From assembly GCA_023422835.1 (NCBI GenBank), contig JAFAGI010000013.1, forward strand, positions 62,001 through 126,000: a stretch of 64,000 nucleotides of DNA, read 5' to 3'. The translations under genes and the position numbers were made by a program. The stretch comes from Bacteroidota bacterium (GTDB lineage: Bacteria > Bacteroidota > Bacteroidia > Chitinophagales > Chitinophagaceae). This document shows, piece by piece, positions 46,473 to 55,689 of the stretch (positions within the stretch are counted from its first letter, which is position 1; each line of letters begins with the position of its first letter). The notes beneath the pieces are model-generated. The model saw nothing but the letters and a program-made list of their open reading frames with translations. It did no database searches and had not been told where the DNA came from.

Positions 46473-47129
46473 GTGCACTTAAGCCCCATCATAACACTTG
46501 TAAAAAAAGACCTGTTGCTGGAATTGCGTCAGCAGTATACGCTGTTCGGGGTATTGCTTTACGTGGCTTCCACCATTTTTATTGTATACATCACCATGGG
46601 TCAGCCGGAGGAAACTGTCTGGAATGCTATGTTCTGGGTAGTGCAGTTATTTGTTTGTGTAAATGCCGTTGCCAAAAGCTTCTTGCAGGAAAGCAAAGGC
46701 AGGATGTTGTATTTCTACTCCATTGTCGGGCCAGCGGATTTTGTGATAGCCAAGCTAATTTTCAACGTAGCATTAATGCAGCTGATGTCGCTGATAAGCC
46801 TGCTGTTGTTCTTTTTTCTTTTAGGCAATCCCCTGTACGATACACTGCGTTTTACAGGCATCGTATTCTTAGGATCTTTGGGGCTGAGCCTTACATTTAC
46901 TTTTCTGGCTGCAATTGCTGCTAAAGCCCAGCAACAAGCATCGCTGATGGCTATTATGGGTTTCCCCCTTATCATTCCCCAGCTATTGTTGTTGGGCAAA
47001 ATTTCTAAAATAGCATTCTCCCCGGTCATTATTACTGAATTATGGAAGCTGGTAGGGCTGTTACTGCTGCTTGATGTACTGATTATAGCGCTTGCTGTGA
47101 TCTTATTTCCTTTTTTGTGGAAAGATTAA
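46473..47129 (+). CDS. ccmB: Heme exporter protein B
   Basis: The membrane subunit of the CcmAB ABC-type complex, which works in cytochrome c maturation. It has 218 residues and six membrane segments. The opening IITLVKKDLLLELRQQYTLFGVLLYV and the central FLQESKGRMLYFYSIVGPADFVIAKLIFN are diagnostic. The start must be GTG 46473 to keep the conserved N-terminus. A TTG (46428-46430) and TTTCTTTG (46449-46456), 18 bases apart, may be its promoter. The usual companion ccmC is absent; a histidine kinase follows. Confidence 0.9.
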   Translation: MHLSPIITLVKKDLLLELRQQYTLFGVLLYVASTIFIVYITMGQPEETVWNAMFWVVQLFVCVNAVAKSFLQESKGRMLYFYSIVGPADFVIAKLIFNVALMQLMSLISLLLFFFLLGNPLYDTLRFTGIVFLGSLGLSLTFTFLAAIAAKAQQQASLMAIMGFPLIIPQLLLLGKISKIAFSPVIITELWKLVGLLLLLDVLIIALAVILFPFLWKD

Positions 47130-47357
47130 TTGTTTCCCCACTTAATAAAAAAAAATAACCTGGCTAATTTTTTCAAAAAGTATAGTGCCCTGCGCCGAAT
47201 TTCAACTCAGCGCCTACGGATATGGCATGAACACTCTACGTATATTAAAACGGCCGCTGAGAAGAACAATAAATTGCTTTATTTTATGCAGAGGTTAAGG
47301 ATTGTAGAAACCATAATTTGGTTTAAATTGCAATTACCGGAAAGCCATACTTATGTA

Positions 47358-49298
47358 ATGACAGACGCTCATCAATTTAAACACGGGCTATTGAGAAGAC
47401 TTTTATTGTATGTTGCAATCAGCCAACTGGCTTTGATAAGCTTTTCCTGTAGCCGGGATAAAAACAGAAATTCGCCTTCATATTCCGGAGACACTGCTGC
47501 TATAACATCAGGCTGGTATATTCCCATAATCCTGTCTATGGACACCATGCAAGAAACGCAGAAAGCAGTATTTATTACTAAAAAAATTCAGGAGCTAAAA
47601 AACTTAAGAAATAATGTAGAACAGGAAATGATACTGAATTTTTTCCGTGCTCGTGACTACGAAATACGCGGGCAGACAGACAGTGCCATGCAAACTTACA
47701 GCGCGATGGACTCTTCATTAGGCAATAAGGAAATAAAGCACCTGAGGGCTTACAAACTGCTGGATCTTGAATTAGGACGAACAACGGTAGACGGCTCTTT
47801 TATGAACAAACTTTTGAATGCCACACACGCCGCAGAAGAAGATAAAAGCAGGTTTGTCTACCAGTTTTACGATCTTGTGGCCAAAGCTTACTATCAGAAT
47901 AGGAATGCTAAAAAATCAATGGAATATGCAAATCTATACTACCAAAATCATCCTTTGCAATACCACCCCCACATTCAGCAGCGGTATTACGACATCTCAT
48001 TTCTTTTGGCTTCCAGGATGAACGATGCTGAAAAGATGAAAATCTTCAATCGTAATGCCCGGCTATTGGCGGAACAGATTGGCGACAGTACAGCCATTGT
48101 CCGCAGTTTCGATAACGAGGCGCAGGTGTATGCGCGGCAGAAACAGTATGCGAAAGCGCTGAACAGCAGCCGGAAGTATTTTAACTTTTTAAAACAAAGA
48201 AACGGCCTGAACGAAGTGGTTTATAACAATCTTGCCAATAGTTTCTTACTGGCCAGAGAGGTAGATTCGGCAATTCATTATTTTAAAGCAGGAGTGAAAA
48301 TTATGGAGACACGGCCATTAAACCAAAAGACCCCTTTGTGTTACAGCGGGCTGCGGGATGCTTACATCTTAAAAAACGACTACCGCAACGCTCTTCAATC
48401 GGCCGACTCTGCATTTACCATTCAACTGCGGAATATAAAAAGTATAGAAGAAACTAAGATAGCGGAAATCCAGGAAAAATACCAGGCTGAAAAGAAAGAC
48501 CGCAGCATAGCCGAACTCAAAAGCATCAACCTGCTCAACAACAAGATCATTAACCAACAGCGGTGGCTGTTTGCGGGGCTGTTATTCATCGGCTTGGGCG
48601 TGTTGTCATTCTTATTCATCTTTCAGCGACAGCGCTTATTAAAAAGTAAAAATGAACTATTGAAAGCCGAAAACAGGCGTCTGAATGCAGAACAGAAAAT
48701 GTTGCAGTCGCAGCTTAACCCGCATTTTATTTTCAATGCCATTGCCAACCTGCAAAGCCTTATCGGCACGGGAGAGAAAGCATTATCGCTCAGCTATCTT
48801 TCGTCTTTTTCACAATTGCTGAGAAACATCCTGGAGCAAAGCCGCAAGGACCTGATCTCGCTGGAAGAAGAGATTGAAACCCTGAAAAATTACCTGAGGC
48901 TGCAGCAAATGCGCTTTCACAATGCGTTTGATTTTCGTTTTAATATTGACGAAACCATAGATACTGAAAGTGTTTTAATTCCGCCAATGCTCCTTCAGCC
49001 ATTCCTCGAAAATGCGGTGGAGCACGGCTTTCGGAATATTGATTATAAAGGAATGGTTGCCACCACTATATTATTAAAGGATGGCCAGCTTCACATTGAA
49101 ATAGACGATAATGGAAGCGGTCTTAAACCACATGACAGAAGCGCTAAAAAATCGCTCTCCGGAATTATTTTAAAAGAGCGTTTAAAAACTCTTTTTCCTG
49201 ACAGTAACGAAGCTGATTTTAAGGTGGTAGATAAAAAAAATTACGGCCGGGACGGCATGCTGATTAAAATAACGCTTCCCGCCATCAATGAATCTTAA
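47358..49298 (+). CDS. TPR-containing LytS/YehU-type sensor histidine kinase
   Basis: A 646-residue membrane kinase. ATG 47358 opens a basic, hydrophobic N-terminus ending in LISFSCSRDK, a possible lipoprotein signal, so I prefer it to starts up to 76 codons upstream. A TPR-like helical sensor region (residues about 60-370) is followed by one membrane helix (WLFAGLLFIGLGVLSFLFIF), a coiled coil (KSKNELLKAENRRLNAEQKM) and the His_kinase domain. The phosphoacceptor is His456 in LNPHFIFNAIANLQSLI. The ATPase part has LLQPFLENAVEHGF and IDDNGSGL. The response-regulator gene overlaps or closely follows, forming a pair. Confidence 0.9.
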   Translation: MTDAHQFKHGLLRRLLLYVAISQLALISFSCSRDKNRNSPSYSGDTAAITSGWYIPIILSMDTMQETQKAVFITKKIQELKNLRNNVEQEMILNFFRARDYEIRGQTDSAMQTYSAMDSSLGNKEIKHLRAYKLLDLELGRTTVDGSFMNKLLNATHAAEEDKSRFVYQFYDLVAKAYYQNRNAKKSMEYANLYYQNHPLQYHPHIQQRYYDISFLLASRMNDAEKMKIFNRNARLLAEQIGDSTAIVRSFDNEAQVYARQKQYAKALNSSRKYFNFLKQRNGLNEVVYNNLANSFLLAREVDSAIHYFKAGVKIMETRPLNQKTPLCYSGLRDAYILKNDYRNALQSADSAFTIQLRNIKSIEETKIAEIQEKYQAEKKDRSIAELKSINLLNNKIINQQRWLFAGLLFIGLGVLSFLFIFQRQRLLKSKNELLKAENRRLNAEQKMLQSQLNPHFIFNAIANLQSLIGTGEKALSLSYLSSFSQLLRNILEQSRKDLISLEEEIETLKNYLRLQQMRFHNAFDFRFNIDETIDTESVLIPPMLLQPFLENAVEHGFRNIDYKGMVATTILLKDGQLHIEIDDNGSGLKPHDRSAKKSLSGIILKERLKTLFPDSNEADFKVVDKKNYGRDGMLIKITLPAINES

Positions 49299-49311
49299 AA
49301 AAACGGTAACG

Positions 49312-50058
49312 ATGAAGATCTATATTTTAGAAGACGAAACGCTGATCCTGAGGCATTTGATGAGTATTCTGCAACAGATACCTTATGTCCAGGTGGTGGG
49401 TTATGCGCCTTCTATTGCCAAAGCGGCTAAAGAAATTCCGCAGCTACAGCCCGACCTTATTTTGGCTGACATCCGCTTGAAGGATGGCGATAGTTTCCAG
49501 CTTTTTTCGGAAATAGACACGGCCGGTTACCAGGTTATCTTCCTTACAGCGTATGACGAGTATGCCATACAGGCCCTAAACGTAGGGGCTTTGGCTTACC
49601 TGCTGAAACCCGTGGATGAAACGGTTTTAACCGAAACGCTCGACAAATGCTACCGTAAAAAAGAAACAGAAAAATTTAACCGCCAACAAATAGACGTGGC
49701 AGGCAGCCACTACCACAACCGCGATGCAGTGCCCTCTAAGCGGCTGGCTCTAAAAAGCCTGGAGTTTATAGAAGTAATCTCCACCGATGAAATAATTTTT
49801 TGCAAAAGCGACGGCGGCTACACTACTTTCCATTTTCAAAATGCGCAGCCAATTGTAGTATCTAAAGGATTAAAAGAATATGAAAAAATACTGGAACCAC
49901 TTGGGTTCCTGCGCTGCCATCAGTCTTACCTGGTGAATGTGATTTTTATTAAAAAGTACTACAAAGAGGGCTACCTGCAAATGACCAATAAGCAGGAGGT
50001 TCCTGTGTCTACCAGGAAGAAAGAAGAAGTGCTGAAGTACTTAGAAAGCATTTCCTGA
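49312..50058 (+). CDS. LytTR-family response regulator
   Basis: A 248-residue two-domain regulator. The receiver domain has ILEDE, the phosphoacceptor Asp53 in LILADIRLKDGDSF, the Thr in IFLTAYDEYAIQAL and the Lys in YLLKPVDE. The C-terminal LytTR DNA-binding domain contains EVISTDEIIFCKSDGGYTTFHF, GFLRCHQSYLVNVIFIKKYYK and EVPVSTRKKEEVLKYL. ATG 49312 is preferred; another ATG eight codons upstream lies inside the kinase gene. It is the cognate partner of the kinase; the regulated genes are unknown but could include the small exported proteins downstream. Confidence 0.94.
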   Translation: MKIYILEDETLILRHLMSILQQIPYVQVVGYAPSIAKAAKEIPQLQPDLILADIRLKDGDSFQLFSEIDTAGYQVIFLTAYDEYAIQALNVGALAYLLKPVDETVLTETLDKCYRKKETEKFNRQQIDVAGSHYHNRDAVPSKRLALKSLEFIEVISTDEIIFCKSDGGYTTFHFQNAQPIVVSKGLKEYEKILEPLGFLRCHQSYLVNVIFIKKYYKEGYLQMTNKQEVPVSTRKKEEVLKYLESIS

Positions 50059-50172
50059 GCTTTTACGCCATAAACAAAAGTTGCATAACAACCGCAATGT
50101 CCGCCGCGGCGGCGGCGAATTATATATGACCATTAAAAACAGCTGCAAAGTGGAGCACTAAAAAATAAACAC

Positions 50173-50523
50173 ATGAAAACACTACTGGCATTATTTTGCA
50201 TCATCGTTAATTACCAAACAGTTCTTGCGCAAAATAACGGCTGGCCACTTAAAGCCAAAAGTGCAGAAGGCTTTACGCCTGCAGGCTGGAAGTTACTTAC
50301 AAAAGCTTCCGGTGATTTAAATAATGATGGAAAGCCGGACCTGGCCCTGATTATTGAGAAAACGGATCGTAGTAATTTTATAGCCAATAATAACTTGGGC
50401 GCTGATACTTTAAATATAGGCGCTTGTTCATCGTTTCAGCACACGGATTATGGGAACCACTACAAACATCAATTTTTCCGAAGAAGAACAACATCACCCA
50501 AAGACAAGCAGAAAAAAAATTAA
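50173..50523 (+). pseudogene. Truncated FG-GAP-like exported protein
   Basis: A signal peptide (MKTLLALFCIIVNYQTVLAQ) is followed by GWKLLTKASGDLNNDGKPDLALIIEKTD, an FG-GAP/VCBS-type calcium-loop-like repeat seen in longer Bacteroidota exported proteins. After GADTLN the sequence becomes basic and non-family-like (NHYKHQFFRRRTTSPKDKQKKN) and stops, so the C-terminal part seems lost by a deletion or frameshift. A full relative would be expected to have well over 200 residues. It may still be translated. Confidence 0.55.
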
Positions 50524-50606
50524 GAAAAAGTACAGGTACAATCTGGCCTCTATTCGTACTCACTCGTTTATTACCCTTGAGTAAAGCACAACCACACAAT
50601 TTTAAA

Positions 50607-51167
50607 ATGATTCAAAAAGTGAAAATTGTAACCGGAATATTATTGCTGCTCAGTGTCGTTTTGGCGGTGGACTATATTTTATTTACCGAATATGAAATTA
50701 CTTTCGCAGGCTATTGGACGGACCGGATTATCATTTGGTTGTGGATCATCTCTTTTGCCGCTACCTTATATTTTTTCCGTAAAAAGATATGGTCTAAAAT
50801 CATAGCTATAGCTGCCGCAATCATCATCTTGGTGGGTATCGTAACAGTTATTCCCGGCGTGCTGATAATAAGTAGTTTCACAGGGGCAAACAGAGACAGT
50901 CATTTCCAGTTGGATCATGAGTACCGGCTGCAAGTAGAGCGGAGCATTATGGCCAGGCCAAGAATGGCGCTTATCCGGCGCAATTTTATCTTTGAGAAAA
51001 AGGTACAGTCCGTTTGGCAGTTTGAAGGTGTAACACCGGACGCTGCTTCTATCGATCCAAAACAGGTCACCGATGCCCGGCTAATAGACAAAAACGACAA
51101 CGTGGTAACGGTACAATATTTTTATGAAAAAGGAGCTTTCACCTATCAGCATACTATTCAGGAATAA
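50607..51167 (+). CDS. Hypothetical membrane protein
   Basis: A 186-residue protein with three N-terminal hydrophobic segments (VTGILLLLSVVLAVDYILF, IIIWLWIISFAATLYFF, IIAIAAAIIILVGIVTVIPGVLI) and a soluble C-terminal domain (residues 95-186: LDHEYRLQVERSIMARPRMALIR...). The membrane part and the position of the basic FRKK loop match those of the 53876 protein (MYRKK), so the two are probably distant paralogues. ATG 50607 is preferred to a frame opening at 50424 because it precedes the first membrane helix directly. Function unknown. Confidence 0.7.
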   Translation: MIQKVKIVTGILLLLSVVLAVDYILFTEYEITFAGYWTDRIIIWLWIISFAATLYFFRKKIWSKIIAIAAAIIILVGIVTVIPGVLIISSFTGANRDSHFQLDHEYRLQVERSIMARPRMALIRRNFIFEKKVQSVWQFEGVTPDAASIDPKQVTDARLIDKNDNVVTVQYFYEKGAFTYQHTIQE

Positions 51168-51279
51168 TATGAACCGCAACGAATTTCAACCTAGGTGCTG
51201 CGAATATCAATTGGCGCTAATCCCAAAGATTTAGTAAGATTACTTTCGGTATCAGTAATAACTTATAAACCTAAAAAAA

Positions 51280-51774
51280 ATGAACGCTAAATTTTTAATC
51301 ATGTGTTGTGCATTGTTTGCATTCGCAGCCTGCACCAATAAGGACTATGCTTATTACGAAAAAACAGCTCGCAATTTTCTAGAAGTAATGGAAAGGCTCG
51401 ACGCCTCGCATGAGCGCCTTACCGGTAATAATTTCAAGGCCGGCATAGACAGCACAGATACCGGCAACAGCGGCTTGCAAGATGTTTCCCAGAAAATAGC
51501 TTGGATTGATGAAGCGATCAGGAATACGAATGAAATACAGCACAGCGAAAAGGCAGAGGCGTTTAATGCGCAGGTACTTACATATTTTGAGGGAGTAAAA
51601 AACGATTACTACGGCACACTCAGGAAATATCTTCTGGCAAAAGACCCGGCTCAGCAAGTAGCTTACCGCGAACAACTGATCAGCATTAGGAAAAAGCTTG
51701 GCGACGAGGAAATAAAAAGCCTTGAAATACAAAAAAAATTCCTGGATGACGCGGGCATTCCTCAAGGAAAATAG
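51280..51774 (+). CDS. Small helical lipoprotein
   Basis: A 164-residue lipoprotein: signal MNAKFLIMCCALFAFAACTN with the lipobox Cys at residue 18. The mature part is charged and helical (NFLEVMERLDASHERLTGNN, FEGVKNDYYGTLRKYL). I do not recognise a family. It lies alone with about 110 bases before it and 250 after it, in the row of same-strand exported proteins. Confidence 0.7.
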   Translation: MNAKFLIMCCALFAFAACTNKDYAYYEKTARNFLEVMERLDASHERLTGNNFKAGIDSTDTGNSGLQDVSQKIAWIDEAIRNTNEIQHSEKAEAFNAQVLTYFEGVKNDYYGTLRKYLLAKDPAQQVAYREQLISIRKKLGDEEIKSLEIQKKFLDDAGIPQGK

Positions 51775-52021
51775 TTTTCATAACCAGAAAAAATAACAAC
51801 AACATAGCATTGCGGCAAAAAAAGGACAATCTATGTAAGAAATCTTACGACAAAAGCGAAAAATTTAGAGCAACTCACCCAGGCAGCACAATTAAAAAAT
51901 TCTTTTTGGATAATGATTTTGTAAAACTAAAACACAGCACACTTTGCCAAACAGCCAAGACTGTCTACATGAGCAAATACTGATGTAACACAATTTGTAA
52001 ATTTACCAAAACTATAAGCCC

Positions 52022-53632
52022 ATGCGCCACTATTTTCTCACCGTCTTACTATTGCTAATGTGCGCAGCCATTAATAAAACCAGCGCCAGCGAGTGCTATT
52101 TTTACCACACCCTTAAAAAGCATTCCCTTGTGCAGAAAGAAGGGAAATGCTTTATAGAATACACAGAGCTGGATCCTAACGGAATTACCATTGCACAGCA
52201 TCAACTCACTGCGCTGCGAAAAAAGTTCAGGGGTACTGTAAAACTAATAAATTCCACCAGAGAAACCCTGATCTTTGCTGATGAAGCGAACTACTACGCC
52301 GTTTCTGTCGCTGGTGGAAATGATTATAAGGTATTGCAGCTTGCAGCGCTGAAAGATATTGAAGAAATTATTGACGGTAGAATACTGGTTTACAAAAACG
52401 GAAAAGTACAGTGTGTGAATATCTATCCTTATGCTGACGATCCGGAATACAAAGATCTTAAAAACTTTCCGCGTGGCGCGGGTGTGATCACGTCTACCCA
52501 TGATGCTTTTTTACTAAAAGCCGACGGGAAAGTATTACTGTACGACATCGAAAACGACCGCTCGCAGATTATTCCGGAGCTGGATGCCAAAACAGTGGTT
52601 TTCAAACCCAGCCCTGAGCCCTATGAGGCTCATTTCCTGTACGATGAAAATACATTCTACCTGCTGGACGACGGGCTTTTTAGCTATACAGATGTTACCG
52701 GTAATTTTTCGGGCCACCAGGTAAATTTTCTTACAATGCAATATATTGTTGGTGATTACTTGCAGCAAATCTATTTCAAAGACACGGCCAGCCGCATTCT
52801 CTGGGCCTACATTAAAGCAGGTATTAGCGAAGGTACGGGCGAGAGTTTCTATTTTTATCCTTTAAAGAATGCCGCATTTGTAAACGATGCCAATGCTCTG
52901 GTGCACTATAACAATGGCTATTATCTGAGCGGTTGGGATGCAGTTTATGATTACAACAAGCTGAACTTAAACGAGGTAAAATCGGTGCATAACATAAGGT
53001 CGCTACCCTATGCGGAATACATTTATGAAGATGGCGTTTATCTTTACCGGTTTGATGATGATCTTAGTAAATTTGTACGCATCCCACAATTGTTGAGTGA
53101 TGAGGCGGTTTACTACCCTGCGGTACAGTCTTATCTTCACGGCACTTCTGCTTTTTATGATGATAAAGGTGTTATAAATATTATTACGGGAGACTTGTCT
53201 AAAATTGTAAAAGAACTTCCTCATCGAAGCCCTATTAAAAATTTAAAAATTGCCTATGCTTTTGATGACAAGCTTTTTATCGAAGACCAGTTTATCCCAA
53301 GCCCGGCAGATGTTGAAACAATTACCTATTTAAAATCAATAGCCGATCCTGTGCAGCCTTGTGATGGCGGCGATGGCCAGATACAGGTGGTTGTCAATTA
53401 CACTTATTTCTTTAAAGATAAAAATCACTATTACCATTACCAAACCGGTGATAAAACCTTAAAGAAATTGACGGATATAGAAGCAGAAATGAAAGGACTG
53501 GATGCCATAGCCGCCAGTTTCCCTGACAGTGGTTCAACAGGAAATGTGCTGAGTGCCCGAGCCCAACTCTTAATCGCAGGAGCTGCGCTGGCTACAGCGG
53601 GCGCTGTGATTTGGACACTTAAAAGAAAATAG
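52022..53632 (+). CDS. Exported DKNY/WG-like repeat protein with C-terminal anchor
   Basis: A 536-residue protein with a signal peptide (YFLTVLLLLMCAAINKTSA) and a C-terminal hydrophobic helix with basic end (LLIAGAALATAGAVIWTLKRK), so it is probably held in the membrane by its C-terminus. The body is a succession of short strands with recurrent aromatic-Asp-Asp/Lys-x-Tyr patterns (FADEANYYAVSV, YDENTFYLLDDGLFSYTD, YFFKDKNHYYHYQ), which resembles the DKNY/WG repeat proteins of unknown function. No catalytic motif is seen. Confidence 0.65.
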   Translation: MRHYFLTVLLLLMCAAINKTSASECYFYHTLKKHSLVQKEGKCFIEYTELDPNGITIAQHQLTALRKKFRGTVKLINSTRETLIFADEANYYAVSVAGGNDYKVLQLAALKDIEEIIDGRILVYKNGKVQCVNIYPYADDPEYKDLKNFPRGAGVITSTHDAFLLKADGKVLLYDIENDRSQIIPELDAKTVVFKPSPEPYEAHFLYDENTFYLLDDGLFSYTDVTGNFSGHQVNFLTMQYIVGDYLQQIYFKDTASRILWAYIKAGISEGTGESFYFYPLKNAAFVNDANALVHYNNGYYLSGWDAVYDYNKLNLNEVKSVHNIRSLPYAEYIYEDGVYLYRFDDDLSKFVRIPQLLSDEAVYYPAVQSYLHGTSAFYDDKGVINIITGDLSKIVKELPHRSPIKNLKIAYAFDDKLFIEDQFIPSPADVETITYLKSIADPVQPCDGGDGQIQVVVNYTYFFKDKNHYYHYQTGDKTLKKLTDIEAEMKGLDAIAASFPDSGSTGNVLSARAQLLIAGAALATAGAVIWTLKRK

Positions 53633-53645
53633 ATAAACTTGTTTT

Positions 53646-53868
53646 ATGAAAAAGAGTTGGGCACTCGTTATCTTACTGGTAATTAATACCGCTGTTATCG
53701 CTCAGCAAAAACTGTATTATTTCATGAATAAAGACAGTACTGCTGTTGGTGTAAAAAATCATGTCGGGGAAATTATTGCAAGATGCTAAACAATTTATGG
53801 AATCACACAAAGACACTAAGTTTCGTTTTAACGCAGATAAAGCGCTGAAGGAATGGAAGAATAAATAA
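53646..53868 (+). pseudogene. Remnant of a small exported WG-type protein
   Basis: ATG 53646 opens MKKSWALVILLVINTAVIAQ, a signal peptide, then KLYYFMNKDSTAVGVKNHVGE, the usual start of a WG-repeat protein, and stops at 53789. A second short frame (53761-53868) ends in HKDTKFRFNADKALKEWKNK. The two parts look like the beginning and end of one gene joined by a frame-breaking deletion. It lies eight bases before the next gene. Confidence 0.5.
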
Positions 53869-53875
53869 TTATTGT

Positions 53876-54931
53876 ATGAGGCGATTATTAATGGTTTTCT
53901 TTCTATTGCTCACCGCTGTTTTAATTGCTGATGTTCTGGCCTACAATTTATTCGGCATAAGCCTTTCCGGGTTTTTGAGTGACAGGTTGCTGGTCGTGTT
54001 CTGGCTGGCTCTTCTGCTGATAGTTTTATTTATGTACCGAAAAAAAGTAGTAGTGAAAACCGTAACCCTTTTAATTCTGGCAGGTTTGGTTATTGCAGGC
54101 ACCATTAGTTTTAAAAATGTATTCCAGTTCGTGTTCGATGTTTCCGGATTGGGTGTTTTATATCATGGCAATATTCCTGAATCGCCTTATCGTTATGAGG
54201 TCACTTCAACAAGAAACCTGAACATATATCAAAACTGTACCTTGTACGAAAAGCAGATTATTTCCGTTACACCTGAATTTCTTTTCACAGATAATATCAA
54301 AACCGGGTTGAAGCGTCTTTCTAAAGTTCACTTTGCTGAAGAAAACAAACAGATAGTTTCCTTGCTTTTTTATACTTTTCAAAAGCAGCTTCCATACCGG
54401 ATAGATTTTAAGAAAAAAACCGGAGAAATTTTAAGCTGGCAAATAGATCCCGAAAGTTTTAAAGCGCGCGTGGACAGTATGAACCAAGTCCGTGAATGGA
54501 GGTTTATAAAAAATAATTTGTACACTGACAAGCTTGGAGAACTGGGTTTTCAAACATTGCAAAGCCTAAATGAAGGAAAGCAAATGGTACATAACTACAT
54601 TACTACCATGTATATACCGGAAACTGACCAGTATGTCCCATTAAAAACCTTGATAGACACGGCAACGTACGAAGAAGTAGGTGAAACAGCATATTATAAA
54701 GACAAAAACAGAGTGTATCTTTTTTATGCCCTGTCAGACGGTGGCTTTCTAAAGATTATGGAAGATGCTGATGCCGCCACATTTCATGCTGTTGGAGCTT
54801 GCTACGCAAAAGACAAGGAGCGTGTGTATGTACAAAGTGAAGGTGAGTTGAAAAATGTGGATTACGCTACTTTTAGGAGTTCGGAAAGTGTGGGCTGTTA
54901 CGCAAAAGATAAACACGGATACCTTTACTGA
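53876..54931 (+). CDS. DKNY-family membrane protein, apparently shortened by an in-frame stop
   Basis: A 351-residue protein with three N-terminal membrane helices similar to the 50607 protein. A soluble domain (residues about 95-245) is followed by a DKNY-like region: TAYYKDKNRVYLFYALSDG, ACYAKDKERVYVQSEGE and GCYAKDKHGYLY. The reading frame stops at TGA 54929-54931 in the middle of a DKNY unit. The same frame continues after it with GERIPANNLNKTEIPKEVLQQIKKL to a TGA at 55007. This suggests that the present stop is a recent mutation of a Trp or similar codon. Function unknown. Confidence 0.7.
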   Translation: MRRLLMVFFLLLTAVLIADVLAYNLFGISLSGFLSDRLLVVFWLALLLIVLFMYRKKVVVKTVTLLILAGLVIAGTISFKNVFQFVFDVSGLGVLYHGNIPESPYRYEVTSTRNLNIYQNCTLYEKQIISVTPEFLFTDNIKTGLKRLSKVHFAEENKQIVSLLFYTFQKQLPYRIDFKKKTGEILSWQIDPESFKARVDSMNQVREWRFIKNNLYTDKLGELGFQTLQSLNEGKQMVHNYITTMYIPETDQYVPLKTLIDTATYEEVGETAYYKDKNRVYLFYALSDGGFLKIMEDADAATFHAVGACYAKDKERVYVQSEGELKNVDYATFRSSESVGCYAKDKHGYLY

Positions 54932-55219
54932 GGTGAAAGGATTCCTGCAAACAACCTCAACAAAACAGAAATACCCAAAGAAGTCTTACAACAAATTAAA
55001 AAGCTTTGAAAATTAAAAAAAAGAACATGCAGCTCATAGAATATCTGGGCATTTGAAAATGTCGAATAGCGTTGGTGTCCGGCCTATAGTGATTTACCGC
55101 AAAAGGGTAGTTAACACTAAAATCCGTAATGCAAATATGTTTTTATCCTCAACGAATATACACTCTCCCTTTTATACCGTACTAATTTGTTTTAATTTGA
55201 GTAATAAAAAATATTTACT

Positions 55220-55663
55220 ATGAAACATCTTTTCAGCATTTTGATCATTTGCCTGGCGGCACTTTTTGCCAACGCGCAAACCATTGAGAAAGCCGCGATA
55301 TACAAAGGCGCTGTAGGTGAATTTCCGGTGACCTTATTTATGATTCCTATCGAAAATGACTGCGGTATTCCTCATCATTACGCAGCTATGTACCAGTACA
55401 ATGACAAAAGCCTATGGCTGCAATTATCCGTTTCTTACAATAAACATAAAGATTTTCTACTGGTGGAGCAAAGCGGCTCGGGCGATTTTACAGGCATGTT
55501 ACTTCTCAAGAAGAAAGACAGCAGTTTTTCCGGATCATGGATTAGCCCCGACGGCAAAAGAAAACTGAATGTGCAGTTAAAACCCGTAAAAGCCAGCGCT
55601 CAGGAACTGGAAAAATACCGCGACAAGTGGGAGCGGATCAATTATGAAAATTATGATTGCTAA
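55220..55663 (+). CDS. Small exported protein of unknown function
   Basis: A 147-residue protein with a signal peptide (KHLFSILIICLAALFANAQ). The mature part is predicted to be all beta: AAIYKGAVGEFPVTLFMIPIEND, HHYAAMYQYNDKSLWLQLSVS, GSWISPDGKRKLNVQL. The pattern resembles small periplasmic lipocalin-like or inhibitor-like proteins, but I cannot assign a family. It ends at 55663 and the next gene starts 27 bases later on the same strand. Confidence 0.65.
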   Translation: MKHLFSILIICLAALFANAQTIEKAAIYKGAVGEFPVTLFMIPIENDCGIPHHYAAMYQYNDKSLWLQLSVSYNKHKDFLLVEQSGSGDFTGMLLLKKKDSSFSGSWISPDGKRKLNVQLKPVKASAQELEKYRDKWERINYENYDC

Positions 55664-55689
55664 CTATTGAAAAACTTAAAAACACTGCA

